From assembly GCA_964491375.1 (NCBI GenBank), contig CAZBGL010000134.1, positions 1 to 21,354 on the forward strand: a stretch of 21,354 nt of DNA. The letters are read 5' to 3'. The stretch comes from CAZBGL01 sp964491375 (GTDB lineage: Bacteria; Desulfobacterota; Deferrisomatia; Deferrisomatales; Deferrisomataceae). The position numbers were made by a program, and so were the translations under genes. Below, piece after piece: positions 7,724 to 15,066 of this stretch. The notes under the pieces are model-generated. The model was not told the DNA's origin, made no database searches, and saw only the letters and a list, made by a program, of their open reading frames with translations. Position 1 is the stretch's first letter; the number at the start of each line of letters is the position of its first letter.

Positions 7724-7731
7724 GCCGATGA
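7705..7731 (+). promoter_or_regulatory. Sigma28 (FliA)-type flagellar promoter for motAB
   Basis: TCAAGTTC (7705-7712), an 11 bp spacer and GCCGATGA (7724-7731) match the sigma28 consensus TAAAGTTT-N11-GCCGATAA at most positions and with exact spacing. Transcription would start near 7738, some 30 bp before the motA ATG at 7769. A motility gene directly downstream strengthens the call. Confidence 0.7.
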
Positions 7732-7768
7732 ATGAGGAGAACAGACCCCACCGCAAGGAGGAGGCTCC

Positions 7769-8569
7769 ATGGACCTCGCCACCATCATCGGACTCGTTGC
7801 CGGGGTGGTGCTGATCGTCGCCGCCATGGTCATGGGCGGGGCGCCGCTGGCGTTCGTGGACATCCCGTCTGTCCTGATCGTTGTGGGCGGTGTCACGGCG
7901 GTCACCTTCATCATGTTCCCCATGCGCACCGTGATCGGTTCGATCAAGGTGGCGGTCAAGGCGTTCAAGGAGGACACCTGGAACCTGGACGAGATCATCG
8001 ACCAGATGGTGAGCCTGTCGCGCCTGGCCCGCACCAACGGGATCCTGGCCCTGGAGGACGCCGAAAAGGAAATCCAGAACCCCTTCCTGAAGAAGGGGAT
8101 CCAGTTGGCCGTGGACGGAAACGAAGAGGAACTGATCCGGTTCATCATGTCCACGGATGTGAGCTTCACCCGGGAGCGTCACGCCATCGGCCAGAAGGTG
8201 TTCAAGCAGATGGGCGCCATGGGCCCGGCGTTCGGGATGATCGGAACCCTGATCGGCTTGGTCCAGATGCTGCGAAGCCTGGACGATCCCTCCTCCATCG
8301 GGCCCTCCATGGCGGTGGCGCTGCTCACGACCCTGTACGGTGCCCTGATCGCCAACCTGGTGTGCCTGCCCATCGCCAACAAACTGGAGTTCCGGAGCAA
8401 GGAGGAGGCCCTGGCCAAGCAGGTGATCACCGAGGGCATCATCTCCATCATGCAGGGCGCCAACCCCAAGGTGCTCAAAGACAAGCTCGAGGCGTTCGTG
8501 CCGCCCGCCATGCGCAAGGAAAAGCGCGAGGGCGCGCCCGTGGGCGGCTCGGCCCAGCAGGCCGCGTGA
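7769..8569 (+). CDS. motA: Flagellar motor stator protein MotA
   Basis: 266-residue inner-membrane stator subunit that, with MotB, conducts ions to drive flagellar rotation. Four hydrophobic helices lie at about 4-22, 32-52, 150-170 and 182-204. Between helices 2 and 3 is the long cytoplasmic loop with LSRLARTNGILALE (R88, E96), whose charges contact FliG in the family. Conserved prolines are P153 in GPAFGMIGTLIGL and P201 in NLVCLPIANKL. A strong AAGGAGGAGG ribosome-binding site (7755-7764) precedes the ATG. The gene is followed after 12 bp by motB. Whether the motor uses H+ or Na+ cannot be decided from this alone. Confidence 0.96.
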   Translation: MDLATIIGLVAGVVLIVAAMVMGGAPLAFVDIPSVLIVVGGVTAVTFIMFPMRTVIGSIKVAVKAFKEDTWNLDEIIDQMVSLSRLARTNGILALEDAEKEIQNPFLKKGIQLAVDGNEEELIRFIMSTDVSFTRERHAIGQKVFKQMGAMGPAFGMIGTLIGLVQMLRSLDDPSSIGPSMAVALLTTLYGALIANLVCLPIANKLEFRSKEEALAKQVITEGIISIMQGANPKVLKDKLEAFVPPAMRKEKREGAPVGGSAQQAA

Positions 8570-8581
8570 GGACGGTCGGTC

Positions 8582-9373
8582 ATGGATGTAAACGATCTCC
8601 TGAACCGGGGCGGCGGAGAGGAAGAGGCCGAAGAGGGTGCTCCGGCCTGGATGGCCACCTTTGCCGACATGAGCACCCTGCTGCTGACGTTTTTCGTACT
8701 CCTCCTCTCCTTTGCCAACATGGACGTGCAGAAGTTCCGGGAGATGCTGGGGAGCATCAAGGACGCCTTCGGCGTCCAGAAGGAGACGTGGGGCGACTAC
8801 ATGGCCCGCTCCCAGCAGATCATCGAGACCATGTTCACCCCGCCGGAACAGGGCCAGGGCCAGGAACAGGAACAGGCCCAGGCCCAGCCCGCCCCTTCCA
8901 TGGAGCAGTTCCTGAGCATCGTGGAGGCCTTGTTCGAGGACCTCGGCGGCGCGGCCGAAGTCTACATGGACGAAGCCGGGGTCACGGTGCGCGTGCAGGG
9001 AAAACTGCTGTTCCCCTCCGGCTCGGCCGAACTCAAACCCGAGGCGCGCGCCGTGCTGGACCGGATCCTCGTGCTCCTCAGGAAGTACACCTTCGACCTC
9101 TACATCCTGGGGCACACGGACTCCGTGCCCATTCACACCGAACGGTTCCCCAGCAACTGGGAGCTCAGCGCCGCACGGGCCACGGCCGCACTGCGGTATC
9201 TGGTCGGCCGGGGGGCGGACCCCAAGCGTCTCGTGGCGGTGGGGTTCGCCGACAGCCGCCCCGTGGCACCCAACGACACGCCCGAAGGAAGGGCCAAGAA
9301 CCGGCGGGTGGAGTTTCTGTTCAAGAACCCGGACACCCTGCCCACGGGCGGCCTGAAACCGGCGGGTCCGTAG
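8582..9373 (+). CDS. motB: Flagellar motor stator protein MotB
   Basis: 263-residue stator subunit with a single N-terminal transmembrane helix (about 26-46), which carries the ion-binding aspartate D29 in ATFADMSTLLLTFF. A plug/linker region follows and contains a Gln/Glu-rich low-complexity run (about 103-117, QGQGQEQEQAQAQ). The C-terminal OmpA-type peptidoglycan-binding domain shows LYILGHTDSVPIH and NWELSAARATAALRYL, ending with GRAKNRRVEFLF. It is 12 bp downstream of motA, with a modest GAGG element before the ATG. It converges on resB with only 24 bp between the stop codons; there is a short GGGG/CCCC inverted repeat there but no T-run. Confidence 0.96.
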   Translation: MDVNDLLNRGGGEEEAEEGAPAWMATFADMSTLLLTFFVLLLSFANMDVQKFREMLGSIKDAFGVQKETWGDYMARSQQIIETMFTPPEQGQGQEQEQAQAQPAPSMEQFLSIVEALFEDLGGAAEVYMDEAGVTVRVQGKLLFPSGSAELKPEARAVLDRILVLLRKYTFDLYILGHTDSVPIHTERFPSNWELSAARATAALRYLVGRGADPKRLVAVGFADSRPVAPNDTPEGRAKNRRVEFLFKNPDTLPTGGLKPAGP

Positions 9374-9397
9374 AGAGGCCCCGGGGGAGCGAACCCC

Positions 9398-10396
9398 TCA
9401 CGGGAGGACCGGCCGGCGCACCAGGTAACCGATGAGAGCCCAGAACGTCCCCAGGGTGAGCACGCAGGCGCCCGCGAGCACGAGCCACACCCCTGGATCC
9501 CGGTGGACGTTGTAGACCCCGCCGGGCACGAGTTCCAGCTCCAGCAACCGCACGCGCAACCCCGCCAGGGCCACCACCCCCCGGACGCCCGGCGAGAAGA
9601 ACGCAGAGCCACGTGTCCGGCCGCCCGGTGCAGCGAGTTCAACCACGACTCCCGGGCCGACGTACGGGCCCCACCGTTCGCCCGGATCCAGGAGCGCGCG
9701 GATGCGAAGGACTTCATCGGGACCCACCGGCGCGTCCCGGCCGGGCCGGAGCCGCACCGTGCCCCGGGTGGTGGCCAGCACCGCCCCGGCAACGCGCGCG
9801 CTCGCCCCCTGGGGATACACCACCGTCGCTCCGTGGATCAGGGGGTGGTTCGTGCGCACCGTCCCTCGGGCCACCACCCGCCCCTCCCGAACCAGGGCCA
9901 CCCGGCTCACCGTGTCCCAGATCCGCCCCCCCGGACCCCGCACCATCTCGACCCGTTCCACCCTCAGGACGAGCCCCTGGCCCGCCGGCGCCTCCTCCCC
10001 CTCGGCCACGCGCACCCCCTGGATCCGCGACCCGAAACCGCTCCCCAGGACGAACCCGGCAAACACGAAAAGGAAGCCCAGATGGACGAGAACCTCCCCC
10101 ATACCCCGAAGCCGGCGTCGCCTCCGGAAGAACCAGTTCACCGTACACAGCACAAGGCTCGCCACCACGAGGTACGTGAGCGCCACCAGAATGTACACCC
10201 AAAGGGAACGGGGCCACTCTACGGGTGCCACCTGGCGGAGCCAGAGGTTGAAGGGATAGGCGTCCATGCGGATCCAGAACCGCGGGTCCGCCCGGTAGGC
10301 CACCAGCGATCCCACGGCCAGGTCCAGGCACCACAGGATGCTCAGCACCACGAACGTGGACGGGGAGACCGCGATCTCCCAGAGCCGGCGCACCAT
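9398..10396 (-). CDS. resB: ResB/Ccs1-like cytochrome c biogenesis protein
   Basis: 332-residue ResB-like membrane protein of system II cytochrome c maturation, which together with CcsA delivers heme and ligates it to apocytochromes c on the periplasmic side. Transmembrane helices occur near 11-33 and 66-90, then at about 102-124 after an RRRRR stretch (HLGFLFVFAGFVLGSGFG), and at 303-326. The large extracytoplasmic domain lies between helices 3 and 4, as expected. It is shorter than many ResB proteins (over 400 residues) but comparable to the compact form of Desulfobacterota. The ATG at 10394-10396 follows the ccsA stop by 10 bp, with an AAAGGAA element. The name is by family resemblance; which cytochromes it serves is unknown. 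Confidence 0.86.
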   Translation of the reverse strand: MVRRLWEIAVSPSTFVVLSILWCLDLAVGSLVAYRADPRFWIRMDAYPFNLWLRQVAPVEWPRSLWVYILVALTYLVVASLVLCTVNWFFRRRRRLRGMGEVLVHLGFLFVFAGFVLGSGFGSRIQGVRVAEGEEAPAGQGLVLRVERVEMVRGPGGRIWDTVSRVALVREGRVVARGTVRTNHPLIHGATVVYPQGASARVAGAVLATTRGTVRLRPGRDAPVGPDEVLRIRALLDPGERWGPYVGPGVVVELAAPGGRTRGSAFFSPGVRGVVALAGLRVRLLELELVPGGVYNVHRDPGVWLVLAGACVLTLGTFWALIGYLVRRPVLP

Positions 10397-10406
10397 GGCT
10401 TTCCTT

Positions 10407-11195
10407 TCAGCTCAGGGGATGGGAGGTCTCGAACAGGAGACCCAACCCCAAGAAGGTGAACAGGACGAGCCCGAAGCCCGCGATCGCCAGAAGATTCACG
10501 GGCCATCCCTGCCAGCCGGGCCGGTGGCGCACGTGGATCACGGCGGAGTAATAGAACCACAAGATCGTGGACCAGAGCCCCTTGATGCGCCAGGTCCAGT
10601 AGGATCCCCAGGCCAGGAAGGCCCACAGGCTGCCGGCGATCATGCACCACGTAAAGAGCACGTACCCGATGTAGAGGCACTCGTCCAACATACGCCGGTC
10701 CCACCCCCCTCGCGAGGCCGGCACCCCGGCGATCCGGTACACGGCCAACAGGGCTGCCACACCGAACAGCCCGTATGCTGCAAACGAGGTGGCCACGTGG
10801 AGGAGGAACAAGGGCGTGTCCAGGGCCGGCGTAAGGGGAAACAACTCCATGCTGCCCTGGGAGGCGCCTGTCAGGGCAGCCAGGGCAAGGCACAGGGCCG
10901 CCGGCAGGAACGGAGCCGCCCGGTACCGCACCCCGAAGTAGAGGGCCACGGCCATCACCCACATGGACAGAAAATGGAGCGTGGAAAAAAGCCCCGTCAC
11001 CGGAAGATACCCCACGGCCACCCACCGGGCTGCCAGCAGACCCACCTGGGTGGCAAGCCCCAAGGCGGCCGCCGCCCATCCGGCCCGCTCCAACAGGGGC
11101 AGGCGGGCGAAAAGACCGGCCAGGGACAGGGCCAGGGCTAGGCCGTACAACGTCACCGCCCCCATGTGGGCCATCGGGGTGAGATTCAGGAGCAC
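10407..11195 (-). CDS. ccsA: CcsA-like cytochrome c assembly protein with altered WWD segment
   Basis: 262-residue multi-helix protein of the CcsA/CcmC/CcmF family, partner of the downstream ResB in system II cytochrome c assembly. Family marks are RWVAVGYLPVTGLFSTLHF (57-75), a helix with H133 (LFLLHVATSFAAYGLF) and AWGSYW at 195-200, followed by H221 in AVIHVR. The heme-handling stretch normally reads WDPKE; here it is W-R-I-K-G (202-206), so the conserved Asp and Glu are missing. The start is taken as GTG at 11193-11195 because a strong GGAGGT (11201-11206) sits 5 bp upstream. In-frame ATGs 7 and 10 codons later lack such a site. It is probably co-transcribed with resB. Confidence 0.85.
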   Translation of the reverse strand: MLLNLTPMAHMGAVTLYGLALALSLAGLFARLPLLERAGWAAAALGLATQVGLLAARWVAVGYLPVTGLFSTLHFLSMWVMAVALYFGVRYRAAPFLPAALCLALAALTGASQGSMELFPLTPALDTPLFLLHVATSFAAYGLFGVAALLAVYRIAGVPASRGGWDRRMLDECLYIGYVLFTWCMIAGSLWAFLAWGSYWTWRIKGLWSTILWFYYSAVIHVRHRPGWQGWPVNLLAIAGFGLVLFTFLGLGLLFETSHPLS

Positions 11196-11263
11196 GCCGC
11201 ACCTCCGCAAGAGGGGACCCCGTGGTGGGCCGTGGAATCCAGGGGCCGAGGTGTGAAGGCCCG

Positions 11264-11292
11264 ATTCTGAACCGTCCCTGTCGGCGGCGCAA
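11264..11292 (-). promoter_or_regulatory. Candidate sigma70 promoter for ccsA-resB
   Basis: Minus-strand TTGCGC (11287-11292), a 17 bp spacer and CAGAAT (11264-11269) precede the ccsA GTG by about 70 bp. It lies in the 154 bp gap after the radical SAM gene, suggesting ccsA-resB can be transcribed separately. No T-rich terminator was seen after the radical SAM stop; only a GC-rich palindrome CCCGCCGGCGGG near 11330 is present. Confidence 0.4.
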
Positions 11293-11349
11293 GCCGCGGA
11301 AGGAGGCGGACCGGCCTGATCGGCATCGAGTCCCGCCGGCGGGGCCGGA

Positions 11350-12678
11350 TCACGGGGTTGTCGTGCCCCGGAGGGAGGGCCCTGCAGAGGCCGCCCGGGC
11401 GTCTTCCAGGACGCGGGCTTCCAGCACGACCTCCCAAAACGTCCTCTGGCAATCCACCTCGGCCATGTCCCCGGTGCGCAGGAGGGCCATGTACCGGCAC
11501 CCCCCAAAGCACAACGGCAGGTACTCGCATCCGAGGCACTCCCCCCTGTGTTCCCACCGAGGGACGCGGAACGGGTCGACCGAGGTGGTGACCCCGTCGG
11601 ACACCGTGCCCACCACGAACTCCGTCCGGTTCACCAGGGCAGGGCAGCGGGTCAGCGAACCGTCCCAGTTCACGGTGATCGCGTGGTCCAGGTCCGCCAT
11701 GCACGGGGAAGGGATGATGTCGGGAACGGCGAATCCGCGCCGCCGGGCCTCCTGGTGGAGCGCCGCGACGGCCCGGGCGAGCCACGGCTCGCTCGCCGAC
11801 ACGCATCCCGCGCAGCCCCCACGCCGATCACCGATCACCGGCCCGAACGTCACCTGGGCGATCTGGCCCGGCCCCAGTCCCTCCGAGGCCAGCCGGTCCA
11901 ACAAGTCGGGCACGCGCGTCCAGGTATCGGGGGTGATGTTCACCGAAAGCCCCACAGGCACCAGGGGGACACACCCCTTGAGGTTCTGGACGATGTGATG
12001 GAAGCTCCCCGAGCCGTCTCGGTAAGGACGAAACCGATCGTGTACGTCCGGCGGCCCGTCCACGGTGACTTTGACGCCCTTCAGCCCCACGGAAACCAGG
12101 GGCTCCACCACGTCCGGGGTGAGGAGGCTCCCATTGGTCACCAGGGTGATCTCGAAAACCACCCCCCGGCGGGAACACGCTTCGGACAGGAACTCCGAGA
12201 GGGACAAGAGCCGGGACCCGTACATCAGCGGTTCGCCGCCGTAAAAGTCCACCACCAAGCGCTCCCGCCCGAGGACGTCCACCTGGGACAACAGGTAGGC
12301 GGCCACCGCCCGAAGGGTGGCTGGGTCCATAGCCGATGTGCCCTTTTCCGGGCCCTCGTAACAGTAGGGGCAGGCAAAGTTGCACCCCATTCCCACGACC
12401 ACGGCGGCCACGAGCACCGTGCTGGCCCGGTTGACCTCCTGCAGATACTCCCTCGCCCGGACCAACTCCGCCCCGGGGTCCTCCACCACGACCCCGGCTT
12501 CCCGGAGCACGGCGGTTTCCTCGTCCGTGGGCGACGCGCTCCCTGCCCTGAGCTCCTCCACCAGTTCCGTGGGCAAACGGACAAGGGAGCCCGTCAACGT
12601 GGAAAACACCAGGCTCCGGCCCGGGCGATGCGGGTCCCGGAACACCGTTCCATATCGAGAAAGGAACAGGGGCCGCAT
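11350..12678 (-). CDS. Radical SAM/SPASM peptide maturase (geopeptide-maturase type)
   Basis: 442-residue radical SAM protein predicted to modify the small peptide encoded just upstream. The SAM-cleaving [4Fe-4S] motif is GCNFACPYC (C99, C103, C106). It is followed by the typical FYGGEPLM (145-152), TLVTNGSLL near 178 and KVTVDGPPDVHDRFRP near 203. The C-terminal SPASM region supplies auxiliary cluster cysteines C326, C345, C381-x2-C384, C390-x3-C394 and C410, with LCFGGC as core. The N-terminal ~80 residues look like the substrate-engaging region of peptide maturases. From memory the best family match is the putative geopeptide radical SAM maturase. The ATG at 12676-12678 has only a weak GTGGG upstream and sits 9 bp beyond an intrinsic terminator, so its expression is probably kept far below that of the precursor. 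The reaction type is not determinable here. Confidence 0.9.
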   Translation of the reverse strand: MRPLFLSRYGTVFRDPHRPGRSLVFSTLTGSLVRLPTELVEELRAGSASPTDEETAVLREAGVVVEDPGAELVRAREYLQEVNRASTVLVAAVVVGMGCNFACPYCYEGPEKGTSAMDPATLRAVAAYLLSQVDVLGRERLVVDFYGGEPLMYGSRLLSLSEFLSEACSRRGVVFEITLVTNGSLLTPDVVEPLVSVGLKGVKVTVDGPPDVHDRFRPYRDGSGSFHHIVQNLKGCVPLVPVGLSVNITPDTWTRVPDLLDRLASEGLGPGQIAQVTFGPVIGDRRGGCAGCVSASEPWLARAVAALHQEARRRGFAVPDIIPSPCMADLDHAITVNWDGSLTRCPALVNRTEFVVGTVSDGVTTSVDPFRVPRWEHRGECLGCEYLPLCFGGCRYMALLRTGDMAEVDCQRTFWEVVLEARVLEDARAASAGPSLRGTTTP

Positions 12679-12686
12679 GGCCCACG

Positions 12687-12711
12687 AAAAACGGGAGCCC
12701 TAAGGCTCCCG
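12687..12711 (-). terminator. Intrinsic terminator between peptide precursor and maturase
   Basis: On the minus strand an 8 bp stem CGGGAGCC/GGCTCCCG with a 4-base loop is followed directly by five T residues (12687-12691). It begins 10 bp after the precursor stop and ends 9 bp before the maturase ATG. The arrangement predicts abundant precursor mRNA and limited read-through into the enzyme gene. Confidence 0.82.
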
Positions 12712-12720
12712 CGGATCCAC

Positions 12721-12846
12721 TCAGCGAGAGGGCGACGGCGAGGGAGGCCTGAGCGGGCTGGGACCGCTCTTGCAACAACTGGCATCCGCCGCCACCTGGC
12801 TCGGGCTCACTCCCTTCTTGAGAATTTCGACGCGACGCTCCTGCAT
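12721..12846 (-). CDS. Putative radical SAM-modified RiPP precursor (geopeptide-like)
   Basis: 41-codon ORF from the ATG at 12844-12846 to TGA at 12721-12723, preceded by an AGGAGGA ribosome-binding site. The encoded peptide begins with a charged leader (MQERRVEILKKG), continues VSPSQVAA and carries the core DASCCKSGPS with adjacent cysteines C24 and C25. It ends in a Pro/Ser/Arg-rich tail (PSPSPSR). It has no secretion signal. Size, position directly before a radical SAM/SPASM maturase, Cys-rich core and the terminator after it are the marks of a ribosomally made modified peptide. The family is inferred from the maturase type (geopeptide); I cannot confirm that the peptide matches a known precursor model. 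The modification is likely at or near the CC pair, an inference. Too short for standard gene calling, it is easily missed. Confidence 0.82.
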   Translation of the reverse strand: MQERRVEILKKGVSPSQVAADASCCKSGPSPLRPPSPSPSR

Positions 12847-12912
12847 GACATTCCTCCTGGGTCAAAAAGTGGACAAGGACCAATTCTCTCTTTCGGCCAA
12901 CTCGCACAAGGG

Positions 12913-12939
12913 CTGAACTTCTTGGGGCAAAAAGTTCAG
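12913..12939. repeat. Inverted repeat overlapping the receptor stop codon
   Basis: Perfect 8 bp arms, CTGAACTT (12913-12920) and AAGTTCAG (12932-12939), are separated by 11 bp; the right arm contains the TonB-receptor stop codon. On the minus strand no T-run follows, so it is not a standard terminator. It could be an mRNA processing or stability hairpin between receptor and precursor, or an operator for the precursor. No convincing -35/-10 pair was found between it and the precursor. Confidence 0.45.
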
Positions 12940-14924
12940 AACCGCATCCGTATCCCCACCTCCAGCCACCGGGGCTCCTGCCCCCGATCGGTGTCCCGCA
13001 TGGCATCGCCATTGAACAGGTTGTGCACGGTGGCGAACACCTCCACCTCGGTCCCTTCCCGGACCACCAGGGTCTTCCGGAAGTTCACATCCCACAGGAA
13101 ATCGTTGTGTTCGCCCTCCTCGGAACCCGGACCGTAGTCCCACCACACGTAGCGCCCCGCGGCTTCGGCATGGAACCCGGGGGACGGATCGTAATAGAGG
13201 CCCACCAGCACCTGGTGCTGCTCCTGATCCTCCGGCCGGCCCGACACCTCGATCTTCACATACCCGAACGCCGCCTTCAACCGCACCCCCGCGTACTCGG
13301 CCGTCTCCACCTCGGCCTCGAACCCCGTGCGCCATATCGTCCCCCGGTTGATCCACGTATAACGGTTCGGCCCGTCCGCGGTGCCCGTACGGATGGCCCC
13401 GCTCACCTCATGGCGGAAGACGGAGACCTTCAACCAGCAACAATGGAGGGCACCGGTTTCGACTCCCCCCTGGTACGACCAGATCTTTTCCGGTTCCAGA
13501 TCCGGGTTGGGATCGAACCCGATGCCTCCCCCCCGCAGATAGTTCAAAGGAGGGGCGCCAAAACCGCGAGCAACGGTAAGGCGCAACAGGGTCGTCTCCC
13601 CTACCCCCCAGGTGGCCCCCACGCTGGGGCTCCAGAACGGATCGGTCAACGTGCTGTCATCGTATCGTAGGCCCGGAACGAGGTTGAACGCTCCGGTACG
13701 GATCGTGTCGTTTATGTAGACCCCCCAGCGGGTCACGTCCGTTCCGACGCGGAAGCGGGGCGGGTTTCCCAGACTTTGGAAAAACGCGCCGGAATCCGTG
13801 CGTTGCGTGAAGGCGGTACGCCGGTAATCTACCCCGGCGACCAGGGTGTGGGTAGGGCCTGCATAGGAAACCGTGCCCTGGAGGCCGAAGTGTTCTTCCT
13901 CAAAAATGTTGTCCATGAGCAAGGCTCCCTTGGGAGCCCACGTTCCATCCTCCTGCGTACGCTGGGCCACCCGCTGTTCGAACCGGTAGGCATCCAAGTG
14001 GACCCCTAGATTGGGGCTAGACGTGATGTCGAGTCCCAGCCGGGCAAACGCCGCCCAAGGTTCCTGTTGGACGTAAGCGTATTCGCTGCGCAGGTGCCCG
14101 CTATCCACCTCCTCGTCGCTGTGGCCAGCAGAGAGGACCAGCATAGCATTGGGACTGAGTTCAAACTCAACTTTTCCGAAACCGGAGATCCCGTCGAATC
14201 CCGCAGACCCGGGCTGGTGCCATTCGGCCCGTTGCACTTGCCCCTGGAGGTACACCGCCGCAGGACCTTTCCTGCCCCACACCTCCTGACGCGCATCAAA
14301 CGTACCCCGTTCGCCGCAACTCAGGGCCGACGCTCCACCCTTTTCCCGGCCCTTGCCGGCCCCCTTGGTGATCACATTCACCACCCCTCCCAATGAGGAG
14401 CCCCAGGTGGACGAAGCGGGCCCCTTGATGACCTCGATCCGCTCGATCAGGCCCACGGGAATCGTCTCAAGAAACGGTCCCGCGGTCTCGGAACTCCATG
14501 GGATCCCGTCCAAGAGGATCAGGACATGGCGTTCTTCGTGCCCGTTGCGGAACGGGTTCGGCTCCCCCGATCCCTGGATGTGGGCGAGAGGCGTGGCACC
14601 CAAGTGGTTTCCAAACGTATACGTGTAGACTCCGGGGATTCGCTTCAAAACGTCGCCCAAAGTATGGGCGTTCATGTCCTGGATCTCTTGTGAGCCGATG
14701 AGGACGACATTTTCTGCAACCTGACTGACGGGTTTGGGGTGCCGGGTTGTCGTTACGATCGTCTCCTCGGGGTCGAAATACAGCCGCTCAAAACGGGATT
14801 CCCTGCCTTCACCCGGCCTTTCCGACAGCCCTGGCATCTTGGCAATCCGTGCCGCCCACACGGGGGTTCCGGCCCACACAACCAGTCCCGCGCACAGTGC
14901 GGTGAGCACACGTCTCGCCTGCAC
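12936..14924 (-). CDS. TonB-dependent outer-membrane receptor
   Basis: 662-residue outer-membrane active transporter. A signal peptide covers residues 1-24 (ending PVWA). A TonB-box-like segment EETIVTTT follows near residue 53. The plug domain (about 60-170) includes GDVLKRIPGVYTY, LILLDGIPW, RIEVIKGPAS and GGVVNVITK. The rest is a 22-strand-type barrel ending in the outer-membrane signature phenylalanine (RMRF). The plug resembles BtuB/colicin I receptor-type proteins. A Cys-Cys pair in GALHCCWLKV is unusual for a barrel strand. The start is GTG at 14922-14924, 8 bp after AGGAGG; a nearby ATG is out of frame. It lies directly upstream of the peptide precursor on the same strand. The ligand is unknown: cobalamin, a siderophore, or a peptide product are all possible. 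Confidence 0.92.
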   Translation of the reverse strand: MQARRVLTALCAGLVVWAGTPVWAARIAKMPGLSERPGEGRESRFERLYFDPEETIVTTTRHPKPVSQVAENVVLIGSQEIQDMNAHTLGDVLKRIPGVYTYTFGNHLGATPLAHIQGSGEPNPFRNGHEERHVLILLDGIPWSSETAGPFLETIPVGLIERIEVIKGPASSTWGSSLGGVVNVITKGAGKGREKGGASALSCGERGTFDARQEVWGRKGPAAVYLQGQVQRAEWHQPGSAGFDGISGFGKVEFELSPNAMLVLSAGHSDEEVDSGHLRSEYAYVQQEPWAAFARLGLDITSSPNLGVHLDAYRFEQRVAQRTQEDGTWAPKGALLMDNIFEEEHFGLQGTVSYAGPTHTLVAGVDYRRTAFTQRTDSGAFFQSLGNPPRFRVGTDVTRWGVYINDTIRTGAFNLVPGLRYDDSTLTDPFWSPSVGATWGVGETTLLRLTVARGFGAPPLNYLRGGGIGFDPNPDLEPEKIWSYQGGVETGALHCCWLKVSVFRHEVSGAIRTGTADGPNRYTWINRGTIWRTGFEAEVETAEYAGVRLKAAFGYVKIEVSGRPEDQEQHQVLVGLYYDPSPGFHAEAAGRYVWWDYGPGSEEGEHNDFLWDVNFRKTLVVREGTEVEVFATVHNLFNGDAMRDTDRGQEPRWLEVGIRMRF

Positions 14925-15035
14925 CCATGGAACCTCCTACCCCCTCCTGGATCGGAGACCCACCGACTGCCGAGGGTCGAAAGCCGGCCGGACGCGACGA
15001 CGGATCCGGTGGAGCCCCGTGATGACGGGCGTGAC

Positions 15036-15064
15036 AACCTAGCAAGCGACGGCCGAAAGGGCAA
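15036..15064 (-). promoter_or_regulatory. Candidate sigma70 promoter for the TonB receptor-peptide cluster
   Basis: Minus-strand TTGCCC (15059-15064), a 17 bp spacer and TAGGTT (15036-15041) predict transcription starting near 15029, leaving a leader of about 105 bases before the GTG. I found no cobalamin-riboswitch signature in that leader. Pattern-based only. Confidence 0.4.
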
Positions 15065-15066
15065 CC

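Noticed and set aside
7667..9136. Long minus-strand open frame opposite motAB
   Set aside because: It is His/Gly/Asp-rich shadow coding over two clear motor genes, with no plausible start signal or motif.
9374..9397. Bidirectional terminator between motB and resB
   Set aside because: There is only a 4 bp GGGG/CCCC pairing and no T-run on either strand.
12847..12935. Separate sigma54 or sigma70 promoter for the peptide precursor
   Set aside because: TTGGCC and TTGTGC occur, but no -12 GC at the right distance and no acceptable -10 hexamer were found.
14925..15066. Cobalamin riboswitch before the TonB receptor
   Set aside because: Looked for because such receptors often have one, but the conserved B12-box and core sequences are absent.
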